From Bactericera cockerelli (Eukaryota > Arthropoda > Insecta > Hemiptera > Triozidae): a stretch of 64,000 bases of DNA. The DNA lies in assembly GCA_024516035.1 (NCBI GenBank), contig CM044956.1, forward strand, positions 10,594,176 to 10,658,175. Direction: 5' to 3'. The first letter of the stretch is position 1, and each line of letters opens with the position of its first letter. The notes under the pieces were generated by a model. That model was given only the letters and a program-made list of their open reading frames with translations. It was not told the DNA's origin and did no database searches. This document shows, one piece after another, positions 9,642-20,654 of the stretch. A program made the position numbers and the translations under genes.

Positions 9642-9892
9642 AGAATCCAATACAAAAATTCGATTCTGAAGAGAAAACTACCCAACTCAAAACGAATAGG
9701 ACTCTGACAGGAAAGCTTTCTGATCTTAACATGCTGTGTGATATGTGCTATTTGAACTTTGCCGCAAACTCTTTCCTGTATTTTTGCTCTCATTAATTGC
9801 AATCAACATCATCAGCGCGAACAGATTCATTATGATTACCGACAAAAATTTCAGTAGTAAAAGCAACATCACATTACCCCTAATTATCATCA

Positions 9893-10146
9893 GGATTTTT
9901 TTTGGGTTTAACGCCGCTTTCAACTGTATGGTCATATCACGACGGGGGTTTTTACACTCCATTCGATGGAAACTCACAAACCAGCCACTCAAATCAACCT
10001 CATCCAGCCTACGTCGGGCCAGGAATAACCAGCATTACGAGTGCTCGAATTTGAATGGTCATCCATCCAAGTCCTAACTTGGACAATGCTTAACTTCAGT
10101 GACAGAACGCAAACTGGTGTATTCAACGTGACGCGACGCTGGCTAA
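9893..10146 (-). repeat. 5S-rRNA-derived SINE (SINE-F), copy 1
   Basis: On the minus strand it begins TTAGCCAGCG, then has the 5S-like GTTGAATACACC, a box-A-like GAAGTTAAGC and a box-C-like CTTGGATGGATGACC. A body follows containing GGTTTGTGAGTTTCC and CCCGTCGTGATATGACCAT, and a short A-rich end. Copies are at 10382, 32989 and 63512, with fragments at 36400-36530 and 37085-37175. Confidence 0.82.
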
Positions 10147-10245
10147 AAAAACAGTTTAAAAAACATTAAAGCCGTCGTGATATGCAGTTGAATGCGATGC
10201 TATACATATAAAGAAATAAAAAATCATAAGAAGAATCATCATCAT

Positions 10246-10284
10246 GAAGAAAATGTTGATGATGAAGACATCAACATTTTCTTC
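10246..10284. repeat. Perfect short hairpin
   Basis: 16-bp arms, left arm GAAGAAAATGTTGATG, with a 7-base loop. Confidence 0.85.
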
Positions 10285-10381
10285 TAAAAACAGCGTCATT
10301 ATCATTATCAACAACATTTTCAGCAACATTTCTAATATCATTATCTTCATCAATATGAATAGAATCAATATCAGCCTCTTT

Positions 10382-10653
10382 AGCCAGCGTCGATGGCATG
10401 TTGAATACACCGGTTCCCTTCAGAACACCGAAGTTAAGCGACATCCAGCGAGGTTAAGACTTGGATGGGTGACCATTCAAATTCTAATTCTCGTGACGCT
10501 GGCTTTTCCCGGCCCCACTCAGGCTGGGTGAGGTCAATGTGAGTAGCAGGTTTGTGAGTTTCCTGCGAATGGAGGGTAAAACCCCCGTCGTGATATGACC
10601 ATGGCAGTTGAAAGCGACGTTAAACCCCACTTAAAAAAAAAAAAAAAAAAAAA
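10382..10653 (+). repeat. 5S-rRNA-derived SINE (SINE-F), best copy
   Basis: The head of about 120 bases follows the 5S rRNA order: CATGTTGAATACACCGG, GAAGTTAAGCG (internal promoter box A), then CTTGGATGGGTGACC (box C), closing with GCTGGC that pairs with the starting GCCAGC. The body then carries GGCTGGGTGAGGTCAATGTG, GGTTTGTGAGTTTCC and CCCGTCGTGATATGACC, and ends with an A run at 10633-10653. SINE3-type elements with 5S heads are known in fishes, some mammals and beetles. This is a SINE and not a 5S gene because the head has diverged and a body and poly(A) follow. Confidence 0.88.
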
Positions 10654-11020
10654 TATTAGTCTCGATATCATTAAAATCATCAGAAATTCATCATCAAAAT
10701 TTTATTCCAAAGCATTACATTAACATCATCATCATCATCAATATTTTCTTCCAGAGCATCAACATTAACCTTATCATCACCAACATCGACATCGTAAATT
10801 TCTGATGGCATTCCTTTGATTCCGCCAGTTCTAACATTATTTAAGATGAACTGTCCTGATTGTACAGAGAATCGGAAACTTTCAGTGTTTCTAGAGCAGC
10901 TATCTATGTTATCCACTCACCGAGTAAACAGTGGGGGAGATAGAAAGTGAAAATAGTGCCTATAGTTACATCAGTGGTGGACTTGGGAGGAGTGTAGAAT
11001 AAATATGTGGATTATTAGTC
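10654..11020. other. Gene-free tract
   Basis: Rich in CAT/ATC trinucleotide repeats (about 10725-10745). The minus-strand open frame at 10680-10916 is dominated by these repeats (Asp runs) and is not supported as a gene. Confidence 0.5.
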
Positions 11021-11240
11021 TGTCCTGGTAGCTCAGTGGTAAAGGCGGCACTTTGTGAATCCATAGATTCCAGAGGTCGTGAGTTCGAAACCAAGCGGGA
11101 CATGACAAGTTATGCTCCCATTTGGGATTTTTACCACATAATAAAATGTCTTGGGATTACTGCTGGAATAATTATACTTTAATAGCCTTAATCGGGCAGT
11201 ATGAATAAGGCGATATTATTTTTGTTTATTATTATTATCT
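11021..11240 (+). repeat. SINE-A copy 2
   Basis: Good head with TGGTAGCTCAGTGGTAAAGG and GAGTTCGAAACCAAG, then ATGACAAGTTATGCTCCC, ACCACATAATAAA and ATTACTGCTGGAATAAT. It ends in GGGCAGTATGAATAAGG and an AT/ATT tail. Confidence 0.85.
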
Positions 11241-11869
11241 ATGTATGAGGGATTTTTTGTTGTTGAAAATTTAATGATTGACTGGAAGGTAAAAATTAGT
11301 ATTGGTGAAGATATTATGTGTTTGGGGACAACAAACAAAAATTAAACATGGAGTAGACCACGGGGAAATACAAAGAGGCAGTAAAATCATCATCTACGCC
11401 CTTTATAAGAAGTACAAGTTGTAAACAATTCGTAAGGAACTTTTCAGGTTCTCTGATTAGTGCCATCTCTAGAGAGTGTAAATTCTTTGATACTGATCAT
11501 ACAATTTGCAAATTGTTCTTGTCTTCTTGGTTCTACAAAGCCATTATAATCAACACCTATTAGACAGTTTATAATATCTTGCACACACATTCTGTGGTGT
11601 GGTTTTGTGCTGAACTTTCATCAGGATCACACCTTTCTTTCTTAGAAATAATTATGTGCTTGGGAATATAAAGCTGGATTCCACACTAACAATGATTTTA
11701 TCATCGTGCTTTAAAACTGTAATTAACCATTTTCAATATTCTTCAGACTTTGAGGGAATATTTTGTAATAACGCATATCTATTGAAAATCGTTTCTTTAC
11801 ATATGATACCTAAGTAGGTACCTATATTTATAAAGTTATATATGTAGTTATGGAGATAGATGTTGCTTT
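11241..11869. other. Gene-free tract
   Basis: Unique AT-rich sequence. A short phrase near 11343-11381 (CATGGAGTAGACCACGGGG) weakly recalls the 38-bp tandem unit at 16091 but is too short to call. Confidence 0.45.
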
Positions 11870-12010
11870 TAAAAAACTTATTTACTCTCATCAGCAGGTA
11901 AGAGTTCTGAATATCCAATGTATCCATGCCATCAACAAACCTCTCTATTTTAATCAGTATAAACAGAAAAATGAGAAGTTGTACTAGATGTACAAACAGG
12001 TGTATCGATA
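11870..12010 (+). repeat. Repeat H copy 1
   Basis: Segments CTCATCAGCAGGTAAGAG, CATGCCATCAACAAACC, CTCTCTATTTTAATCAGT and AATGAGAAGTTGTACTAG match the reverse complement of 15481-15650, but the order of blocks is circularly permuted between the two copies. Shorter pieces are at 45318-45372 and 48145-48205. No coding frame. Class unknown. Confidence 0.65.
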
Positions 12011-12229
12011 ATAACTACCTATTAATTTATTATACTAGTACTATAATAAAACATTTCCATTTTCACAAAATATTTCATGGTCTTTCAGATGGCGTCAATA
12101 AGATACATGCTCTTCGTACTTCAAAGTGTTACCAAGACGGAAACTCCGATTAGTCAATCAGAAATCAAAGGAATGCAATCACCAGTAGACACTTCAGAAC
12201 TTTAGATACAGAAAGTGTAGCTCAAATCT

Positions 12230-12483
12230 TAATATATAAATGTCAAAGACACTCACTGACCACTGACCACTGACCACTGACCACTGACTGATCATCGCTC
12301 TACAGCCCAAACCGTAAGTCCTAGGAAGCTGAAATTTGGTAGGTAGCTTTGTCTTATGGTGTAGATGTGCAATAAGACGGGATTTTTCGAAACTCCCACT
12401 ACAACACCTGCCATTGGCGAAAAAGGATTTTTTGCTTTCACGGCCATGCCTCGGCCCGCAAAGCGGGCGATAGCCCGCTTGTT
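12230..12483 (-). mobile_element. Interspersed repeat R, copy 2
   Basis: On the minus strand it starts AAGCGGGCTATCGCCCGC and contains GAGGCATGGCCGTG. It ends near a TATATA tract and includes a CTGACCA tandem run at 12252-12290. It resembles 1346-1609 in layout but has diverged. Confidence 0.5.
12252..12290 (+). repeat. Tandem repeat, 7-bp unit
   Basis: Four to five units of CTGACCA. Confidence 0.9.
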
Positions 12484-14750
12484 TTTAATAATCCTTAACA
12501 GAGCAGCTGCATATTTTCTGAAATTTTAACGGGTTTGTGGCTAGAGTGTGGCTTAGTGGCACGCTTACCAAATTGATAATGTTGTGGGCGAATAATTTAT
12601 TTTGAGGCTTCAAAAATTGACGGATAAAAGTGTGGTACTTTCGTTCGAAATTCAAAGTGTAGTTTTGTTTCTTCTTATTTCATTTTTATAAGTTAAATAT
12701 TTCGGTGGTTGCGTCCAGCGCGGTGTAGGGCGATTCCTCGAGTGTAGAGTAGGGAAAATACACAATATAAAAGGTGCCCAACACATGCTTTGCATTATGG
12801 GTCGCTTAAACTCGCCATATTTTTAATTTTTATTTGATTAACAAGTTATCTCCTTATAATTGAATTTATTTACGAAAATGAAAAGCATTTGTTAAATAAA
12901 GAAAAATCTTTTGAAAGTAAAAAAATAAATAAATAAAAATAGCTAGTGCCATGCCATCTGACCGCAACTAGCATCCAGCCAAAGATTTCATCTAAAGAGG
13001 ACAGTTTGAAGGGTACCTACCAGAAAGGCTGACACTGACCATGATGAATGAATGCCTGTATGGTTTACTTTACCATTCAATTACCACGAATTTGGATGCT
13101 TCTGTGTTTTACTCCAAAGAAGGAAATTTAATCCGCGCTCTAGGCAATTTAGCTATGGTCAGTCGAGAGTGAATTATGCTGAATGCGGAAAGAGGATTTA
13201 AATGTGATGTTGGATTTAAATGTGATGAGTATTAATGTTTGTCAGAATGGTCCTCCCAAATTTTAGACCCTCTTATTTTTATGTAGATATGCAGGTACTT
13301 GGGTTTTTCTTGTAATGAGGAAAGAATAATACCTTTGTTCTTCACTTCTTAGTAAAGAGTAAAGGTTATTGAAGCAACAAAGTTGATTGAAAAAAAAATC
13401 ATGCGACTTCAAGTCAACAATAACTTTTATGAAAAGTCTTGGTTTAAAATGTTCACACCCTTATGCAAAAGTCAATCTTAAAACCCAAATGCCCCAAAGA
13501 ACTCTTATTTCTCAGAAACATTTCTAAATAAATAAAATAAAATCGCATTGAAGGCACCTTAATTTGAAATCACTGTTGAGGGGGGAATTACAAACTTACA
13601 ACCCCCTCCCAAATAAAATAGAAAAATACAAGAACAAATCACCTCACCACTAACTATTTGTATTTATTAACAAATAAATTACTTATAAAAGGTATTTAGA
13701 AGTATCTACTTACCTGATTTAACACTTTCGATTTTAGTTGTTGTTAAATCTCTTTCTGCTTTTTTAAACAAAATTTAATTCACACCCGATATTATCAGCT
13801 ATCTGACCAGGAACATACACGAATGCAGGTACTAAACTTAACCCAGAACTCAAACTGTGTCACCAGTCCAAATTATGCATAATTTATTTGGACAAAGCTG
13901 CTTCTGAACTTTTGGAAGCACGCAATTCTAGCTTGTGAAATATTCAAATGCCACAGTCTAATTACTTGTGTGGAATTTACCAGGAATAATCGAGTCAAAG
14001 CTGTTATAACTCGTGTTATTCAGTGTTGTTAATGAGAGTAATGAGTAACGACAATGACTAACTACTTATGAGTACTAGACATCTAATCTCTATACAGTCA
14101 TATTTCGGTATATGAAGAGATAAATACAATTGATAGCAAATTTTAAGATGAGTTGTTGAAGTGTATAATTAATACTGTGGCAAATATAGGTCAGTAGCTA
14201 AGAGAGAAACAATTTATTTATTTAAAGAAGCAAATGGTACTCTTTTATAGAGTTGCTAAAACACAGTATACCATTCAATACGTGCAGTACATCTTTTTTC
14301 TTCTTGTCTGCATCAGCTTTAGCACTTCATACTTTCAGACTCTTCCCGGAATATGATGCTAGTAGACTTAATTAAGCAGTCGTAGTTCTTGAGGTAATTA
14401 CGACCCACTAATAGTAAAATTATAGGCACAGAAAGTAATTTAATCACTAATCACATAAAGTCCTATTTGTATTTGTACATACAGTGGGGCATATTATCAG
14501 CTATGTTAACAAAGCTCATAATATGCCCCACTAATAAGTAATTACGGGCACAGAAAGTAATTTAAGCCCTGGAATGATCACCTGGTCTTACGTGCAGTTA
14601 ATATAGCTGACAACTAATAATAGGCATTAGGCACAGAAAGTAAATTAACCACTTAAATGATGACAAAAGACAAAAAAGCATGATATCTGGAAGAATACGT
14701 AACATGTTTTGGGTAGGAATTTTTTTGGATATGGGTAAAGTAGTTCCCAT
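12484..14750. other. Gene-free tract
   Basis: 2.3 kb without recognisable gene. Three phrases of the form GGCACAGAAAGTAATTTAA recur at about 14426, 14535 and 14632, a degenerate tandem repeat of about 100 bp. Confidence 0.5.
14420..14655 (+). repeat. Degenerate tandem repeat, about 100-bp unit
   Basis: Three copies of the core GGCACAGAAAGTAAxTTAA, with nearby repeats of ACTAATAATAG/GCCCCACTAATAAGTA, follow one another at roughly 100-bp spacing. Confidence 0.6.
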
Positions 14751-15479
14751 TACTGATGTCTCAAAATCTTTTAATTAGGTATTTAAAAACCATTTACAGA
14801 ACTCCGAAACGGCTGGACCAAATGACTCCTAATTTGGCACAGACTCTCTTTTTGGTATTTAGGTGCGTACCTAGGTATAAAGTTTTTTTTTCAAATCCAA
14901 ATAGGACGTCAGACTCGGCAAAAATTTCAACAGCGACAAAGTGCCCGGGTTCAGATTGGTTTTAGTCTTGATTTTACCATTATTGACTTTTTCATTATAT
15001 TTTTGCAACACCAAAACATTTGAATGAAATTAGAAAATATTATTTTTGTAAATAGTCATTTAGTTGTGATTAGTGGTATATCTTTATTGTTCGATATACC
15101 TACAAGGGAAATGTCTAAATCTAAAAACAAAATATAAAGAAGCTATCGTACCGTGTTGCCCATTTTGGTGTTCTTCGAATGTTTGCGCCGGTTTCGTCTG
15201 ATTTGCAGTTGGATTGTAATGTTGGCGCGGTTTCGGAAAGCATAATTCCACGACGGCATTGCACATACTGGACTAAATTCGGGATGTGCCATGTAGCACT
15301 ATCGCTGTCGATACAATCAGTTCGATTGTTTTGATGACACCAATCCATAAGTGTCCCTTTCAATGCAGATCTTCCGTAAGGATCTGTCTGAAGACCTCCG
15401 GAAATTTATCTATACCGAAGATTCTATGATTAGGTAATCTTAGTGGATACTATCCCTTAACTTTCACCTTGACCACAAC

Positions 15480-15650
15480 TGTAGAGGTCATACACTGATT
15501 AAAATAGAGAGGTTAGTTGATGGCATGAATTTTCAGAACTATTACCTGCTGATAAGAGCAAATAAGCTCGAAACAGCTGTCCAGGTATGTTCTGATATTG
15601 ATGTACTTCTAATACAACTTCTCATTTTTCTGTTTATACCTTTATACTGA
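15480..15650 (-). repeat. Repeat H copy 2, permuted order
   Basis: Reverse complement of the 11870-12010 repeat, with the AGAAGTTGTA block placed before, instead of after, the CATCAACTAACCTCTC block. It also carries ATATCAGAACATACCTGGAC, shared with 45340 and 48180. Confidence 0.65.
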
Positions 15651-15654
15651 TAAT

Positions 15655-15800
15655 ATATCTTAAGCCGAGCTTTGTTGCTATATATTACCACTGTGGGCAC
15701 TGTAGCGTACGTAACGGAGCTGTATCAAGTCTTCTTGGCGCTGATAAAATCTAGGGTTCGGCTTAGATTTACTAATCCTGATTCATAATACGGTCCGAGG
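15655..15800 (-). mobile_element. MITE fragment related to the element at 18170
   Basis: The minus strand shows CGTATTATGAATCAGGATTA followed by AAATCTAAGCCGAACC, matching the end layout of 18170-18415 with substitutions. Confidence 0.5.
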
Positions 15801-15808
15801 AGTCGATG

Positions 15809-15952
15809 AAAACTCAGGGCGAAATTAAGAGACAAAATTGAGATCTTAAGTTATGACTTAGCATTAGTTTTCCCCATCTAAGGCAATACGCAAAATCCAG
15901 ACTTAGCTGCACAGAGGTATTACAATAACGTCTTGTAATTCCACCCTCAGTT
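15809..15952 (-). mobile_element. MITE family M, copy 1
   Basis: Ends GGGCGAAATTAAGAGAC and GTCTTGTAATTCCACCC are imperfect inverted repeats flanked by TCA on both sides. Internal segments (TTAAGTTATGACTTAGCA, CAGAGGTATTACAA) recur at 20073-20225 and 39940-40072. Non-coding. Confidence 0.55.
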
Positions 15953-16090
15953 TGAAGAATATTTATGTTTAGTGAATATGGAGAATATGACAAATATTAT
16001 GTAGATTTGTGATGAACTTTTATCCTCAAATTGAGAAAAAGTGATGTTGCTATTATTATGATTTTGGTATTATTATAATTATTTTATTAT

Positions 16091-16290
16091 AGTCTGGCTG
16101 GGGGACTATAAACAGGGAGTAGACCAGTAGTCTGGCTGGGGGACTATAAACAGGGAGTAGACCAGCATTGGCTTGGTTCTGGGGGCCCTTGTCAATTATT
16201 AGCCTCCTTGTAAAGACAGTGGTAGAAGTGCTGAGTCATTCCTCCACTGTCTGGCTACCATCGTTCACGATGACGCCACCCTATGATGAT
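16091..16290 (+). mobile_element. Repeat G copy with two 38-bp tandem units
   Basis: Two 38-bp units (16091-16128, 16129-16166; core GGGGGACTATAAACAGGGAG) are followed by TTGGCTTGGTTCTGGGGGCC, GTCAATTATTAGCCTCC, CCACTGTCTGGCTACCATCG and TTCACGATGACGCCACCC, ending in a (GAT)n tail. The layout (variable 5' length, fixed 3' end, simple-repeat tail) suggests the 3' end of a non-LTR retrotransposon or a SINE relying on one. Other copies: 42969-43004, 50427-50467 (minus), 51563-51843. Confidence 0.7.
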
Positions 16291-16569
16291 GATAATTATT
16301 TTGGTATTATTATAATTATTCTTGTTGTAGCGTCAGCACAATTTGTTAGATGTACAATTGTACATGTATCAGTGTATCTATATGTACAGACAGTATGAAT
16401 CTTTTTCTTCAACACGATTTTGCCTTTTTATCCACATTTCATAAAAAAGTGTGCTAGTAGAGAAGGAAATTTTGACTGAAATCTTAACTGGGTATGCGTT
16501 AGGTAGGTATCTATCTAATAATCAAATTAGATGCAAAAACAAGTTCAAAAAGATCGAATTTCAAGTCAA

Positions 16570-16760
16570 CGTGGCCGAGTGAGTTAGCGCGCTCGGCACA
16601 TGAGTGCAATATGTTGACCTGGGTTTGATCCCCAGCGGGCAGGTATTTTTCTGCTCTGTACTTGGATGTTTGGGGTCCACTCATACCTTGTGAGGAAAAA
16701 TGAGTAGCTGCTTTGATGTGAAGGAGCGACCCGTCATACGCAAAAAAAAAAAAAAAAATA
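16570..16760 (+). repeat. SINE-E (tRNA-Ser/Leu-like head)
   Basis: The head has GTGGCCGAGTGAGTTAGCGC (A box, type typical of tRNA-Ser/Leu) and GGGTTTGATCCCC (B box). A short body follows with TTTGGGGTCCACTCATACC and GGAGCGACCCGTCATACGC, then an A run at 16742-16758. Single copy in the window. Confidence 0.8.
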
Positions 16761-16853
16761 ATACAAGATATTGTATATTAAATTACCCACTAAAATTGTG
16801 ACATAATAACACAAAGAAAAAAACACTGCCAATTATGGACACAATACTTCCTC

Positions 16854-17534
16854 GTGATTGCTTCACATTGTAAACACATGCCAATTTTGAGATTTTATAG
16901 AAAATTACTTGTATCTCCAAAACGGCTCAACCGATTTTCTTCAAATTTGTTTTATATGGTAGAATATCGTTTTTTCTACATTCTAAATTCCACAAAAAAT
17001 TCTGTATTGGTAAGTCGTGGTACTTATTTTTTTACTTTTTTGTCCAAAATTTTGGTTTTTCTTAAATATCAGAGTCAAATTATATTTAATTTAAAAATAA
17101 ATATAAATCACCTATGTAAAACAATCATATGCATATTCTTACAAAAATTTCATCGAAATCGGGTGTACCGTTCACGAGATATAAGCGTTTAAGTAAAAAG
17201 TTAGTGGTCAGGCGCATGGTCTCTTTCACCCAGAACCGCTTCTACGAATTCGATGAATTTAAAATGGGACCATCTACAGAATGTCTTCTAGATGTGTGCA
17301 AAATTTCATCAAAATCGGTCGAGTAGTTTCCGAGATTTGCGCGTTACAAGGAATCATTTTAACAGACCGACAGAGCGACAGACCGACAGACAGACACAAA
17401 ACCAAATTTACTCAGTAGGTTATGAAACGTCCAGAAATATGAAAAAAATTGAAATCGGAGCAAAAAAATTTTTTTTTTTACAAAAACGAACACAATACTT
17501 CCGATTTCTAATATTAGAAATTTCTCGGAAGTAA
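16854..17534 (+). repeat. Dispersed repeat with GACAGACC-type tract
   Basis: Contains CCAAAACGGCTCAACCGAT, TTCATCGAAATCGGGTGTAC, TCATCAAAATCGGTCGAGTA and a (GACAGACC)n-like stretch near 17362-17400. Such phrases are common in decayed arthropod repeats. A shorter relative is at 14795-14960. The open frames inside are not genes. Confidence 0.55.
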
Positions 17535-17917
17535 TATTATTATTAGTTGGAATTTCAAAGTCCAGACGGACCACAAGGCTTCATAATCCTAGTGACCCTG
17601 GAAATTTCCGGAACTCACAGAATTCCATGTTCCCGGAAGATCAGTATTAGCATTATTATTATTATTATTGGAGTGATACTTTATGATGCTGCAGCTGATT
17701 TTGCTGATGGTCATTCAATTGTTGATGATAATAGTAATATTATCTCATGATGGTACCCGCGAGTACCGTAGCGATTGGGTGACAAGGACACTTCATTCGT
17801 CACATTGCAATTCACTGTACGGTAGCATGGGGTCAGGAAGTAACAGAGGATGGCTTTGGACTGTTAATACTGGGTCAAAACATCTTTAATTCTTTACTCT
17901 TCCAAGTCATCTTTTGG
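17535..17917. other. Gene-free tract
   Basis: Short ATT repeats at 17653-17670. Nothing else recognised. Confidence 0.45.
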
Positions 17918-18138
17918 TCTGATAATAATACTCTTTGGTGGAAGGTAACCACCAGGCGAGGTTAATGCTCAAAGCATTTTCTACCATCTAACCCTCAGCC
18001 TCAGAGTCTTATTATTATGTGGTCACAAACTCAAATTAATGAGGACAAATTAGTGCACTGGGTGGGATTCGAAATAGCTGATCCCTACACTACCTGGATT
18101 ACCAGACTAGCGCGTTAACCACTTGACTACCAGTGCAC
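17918..18138 (-). repeat. SINE-B copy 1
   Basis: On the minus strand: GTGCACTGGTAGTCAAGTGG head, CTAGTCTGGTAATCCAGG, a B-box-like region around the GGGATCAGCTATTTCG part, then TTTGTCCTCATTAATTTGAG, GTGACCACATAATAATAAG, CTCTGAGGCTGAGGGTTAG and GTGGTTACCTTCCACCAAAG. Seven copies in the window. Confidence 0.85.
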
Positions 18139-18169
18139 GTATCTTATACTTTGACTATACGGAAAGGAC

Positions 18170-18415
18170 TAGGGGCGACATTATGAAACAAGATTAAAGT
18201 TAAGCTAAGCCACACATACACGCAGTCGGAGTTTCAACCAATCACAGAGTATTAGAGCACGAGTTGAGGGAAAGCCTGGCTTATCTTAACTTTGGACATG
18301 CGAACTTGGTGTCCATATAATTTTCTCACCACCGTGATATAGGTAGCTGTGCCTATCTCACGGACACAGAATTATTATTGTCTTATCTTTAATCCTGTTT
18401 TATAATTCGGCCCTA
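18170..18415. mobile_element. MITE with 34-bp terminal inverted repeats
   Basis: Left end TAGGGGCGACATTATGAAAC and right end (reverse complement) TAGGGCCGAATTATAAAACA continue as inverted repeats through GATTAAAG(T/A)TAAG. Flanking TA or CTA appears on both sides. Non-coding, 246 bp. It resembles Harbinger- or Tc1-type MITEs. Superfamily not settled. Confidence 0.7.
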
Positions 18416-19314
18416 AGTCTAAAAAAATTCATGGCCCCATGACTCCTACCGAAAAGTCTACTAAAATCCCATGAAGATGGATTCCTGTGTTCTTTGTTAG
18501 CTGATTGAGATGATTTTACCAGTTTGTGAGTCCTAGATCTCTACTTGACAAACAGTGGTTATTGAAGAAGTAGGTACAGCTAACCTACATTACTTAGTAC
18601 TTTGCAAACGAATTTTTTGAATTAGGATATTTTCTGGGTTATAAACTTAAATTATTAAGTAGGTAACCGTTTACCTATGTTAAATACATGCTTATCTAAT
18701 AACTATGTATGATTGATGCATGCAATTCTGTAAATTCATCTACGGGACTGCTTTAAATATGTAAAGATGATAAATTTCACGCCTAATTTTACGTATTATT
18801 ATGACTCGTTTATTTACAGAACTACATTATCCTAATTTGTAACGACGCGACGGCCTAGTCGTTTGACCGTAATATTAACTGGGTCAATCCAGGTTCTAAG
18901 GAATTAAGAACCAGCTGTGATGATCACTAGGTGACTTCTTTAGTATTTGGGTACTTAGGAGGTTATTTGCATCTTCTTATTATTTACTCGTATATACAGG
19001 GTGTTCACGTTTTATTTTTTAGAAATTTCAGATTCAACTCTAGAAGACATTCTAAGACTAAAAGAATCTCATATCATTTATCAAAAAATGGCGTCGAACG
19101 GAGATATGAACATAATAATAACTCACTTTTGAATGCAAATTAGGTACAAAATATTAGGTATTTACATGGGAAAAATACTCAACAATCATGGTACACAAAG
19201 ACATGAGAACAATTATTTTCACTTCTTTTCAAAAAGTTCTTCCTGGTCCTACGCTTTACCGTGTTTCGTACATCTACCCACCTATTTTTTTTATAGGTTT
19301 CAAAAAGAAAGAAA
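18416..19314. other. Gene-free tract
   Basis: AT-rich unique sequence. Short open frames (18931-19143, 19133-19375) show no domain. Confidence 0.45.
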
Positions 19315-19615
19315 AAAAGATGAGTGTTTCACATCCTCTTTTTATATCGTAGCCATGAAACAAAAGCTACTCTAGACGGTTGTGATCTGAGTTGTAGCCT
19401 ATATCCATACCGTAGTATGCCTCCCCTCTGATGGGCGAGAAGTGACACAATACTTCCGAATTAGGTGCTAGGTCAACACGAGCGCACTGGAAGGTATCCC
19501 TTACAAACAACTGTAACCAAATTAAGAATACAATTTTTTTTCGGCACGGGGGATCGAACCCGGGACCTTCCGCATGGCAAGCGAGTGCTTATAACCACGA
19601 GCTAATATCGTACAT
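19315..19615 (-). repeat. SINE-D copy 2, near full length
   Basis: The minus-strand head has TTGCCATGCGGAAGGTCCCG and GGGTTCGATCCCCCGTG (B box), followed by AATTTGGTTACAGTTG, the CTCGTGTTGACC body and a 3' part GTTTCATGGCTACGAT with an A-rich end. Confidence 0.82.
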
Positions 19616-20072
19616 CTACCCACCTATGTAGGTGATATAGAAAGTAAAAGGACTTTAACACCCAAAACCTAATGTTATGCTTCTCCTCTTTCTCATAGTC
19701 TTCAAATTGCTCTATTTGAAACTGACATTTTACGTCATCAACTTCACATTTATGCATTAATCAGTCTGAATTCTGATAGGTACTAAACTGTGGTTTCAAC
19801 CGACACGTAATGTGGGTCTATTTCTGGTGTTCTAATAGGCCTGGTACCCCTGTTACTCAATCCGGAATCCTATTATAAATGATTTGATAGCCGGGTCATT
19901 AATTATTTCCAATAGAAAGGTAACTTCCGAGTATCTGTTTAGTGTGGTTTTGGTAAAATTTAAGTAAAAAAGTATTTTGAAGTTCAAACCTATCTATTTT
20001 CTCTTTTGCTTGTCCAAATCTGTCTATTTTGGTGATGCTGTAACTTGCATATCGATTCTGTAAAAACACACT
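19616..20072. other. Gene-free tract
   Basis: No recognisable gene. The open frame at 19899-20087 has no domain. Confidence 0.45.
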
Positions 20073-20225
20073 TAGGGCGCAATACAAAAAGTCTATTAAT
20101 GTTTTTGTAATACCTCTGTGGAGACTGGAGCTAAGTCTAGATTTTGCATATTGTCTTAGTTATATAGTGAAAACTAATGCTAAGTCATAACTTAAGATCT
20201 CGATTTTGTCTTTGCACTTAAAGAG
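20073..20225 (+). mobile_element. MITE family M, copy 2
   Basis: Starts GGGCGCAATACAAAAAG after TTA. It contains TTTTGTAATACCTCTGTGG and CTAATGCTAAGTCATAAC, and ends near TTTGTCTTTGCAC before another TTA. Confidence 0.55.
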
Positions 20226-20620
20226 ATAATTTTTATGTTTGACTGCTGGAGTAAAGGGACTTTTTAGTCTCACCTCGGCAGTATAAATAAGTTATATTCT
20301 ATTCTATTCTACTTATGCATGTGTATTGAAATATACTCCCCATTTGAATTACACTTAATAATATTTCATGATCCACTCCAAGCAGGTACTTGAAGATACT
20401 CAGATATGAATGCATTAGAGTCTGAAAAACAATAATTACAGTGCAACTAATTGTAGTGTGATCCTCTGTTGCAACCGACTCGGTCAATTTAAGTTGCATG
20501 CATCCACCTTGACTCAGTTGTTGCCATTTTCTCTGCTACCGTGCAACGTGTGGAGTCCACTTTGCACGTCTCAGTGATTTTCCTTGGAAAATACTGATGG
20601 CAAAAGATATGTAGATGAAC
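20226..20620. other. Gene-free tract
   Basis: Contains a short (ATTCT)n run at 20293-20310. Nothing else recognised. Confidence 0.45.
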
Positions 20621-20623
20621 AAG

Positions 20624-20654
<31 letters not shown>

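Noticed and set aside
10382..10502. 5S rRNA gene
   Set aside because: Diverged from a functional 5S sequence and continued by a SINE body and A tail, with further diverged copies nearby.
11021..11105. tRNA gene
   Set aside because: The tRNA-like head is followed by a fixed body and tail found in four copies, so it is a SINE. The other tRNA-like heads (16570, 28364, 39545, 47490, 51965) were rejected for the same reason.
16854..17534. A set of overlapping short genes
   Set aside because: The frames run through a decayed dispersed repeat with a GACAGACC tract and show no domain.
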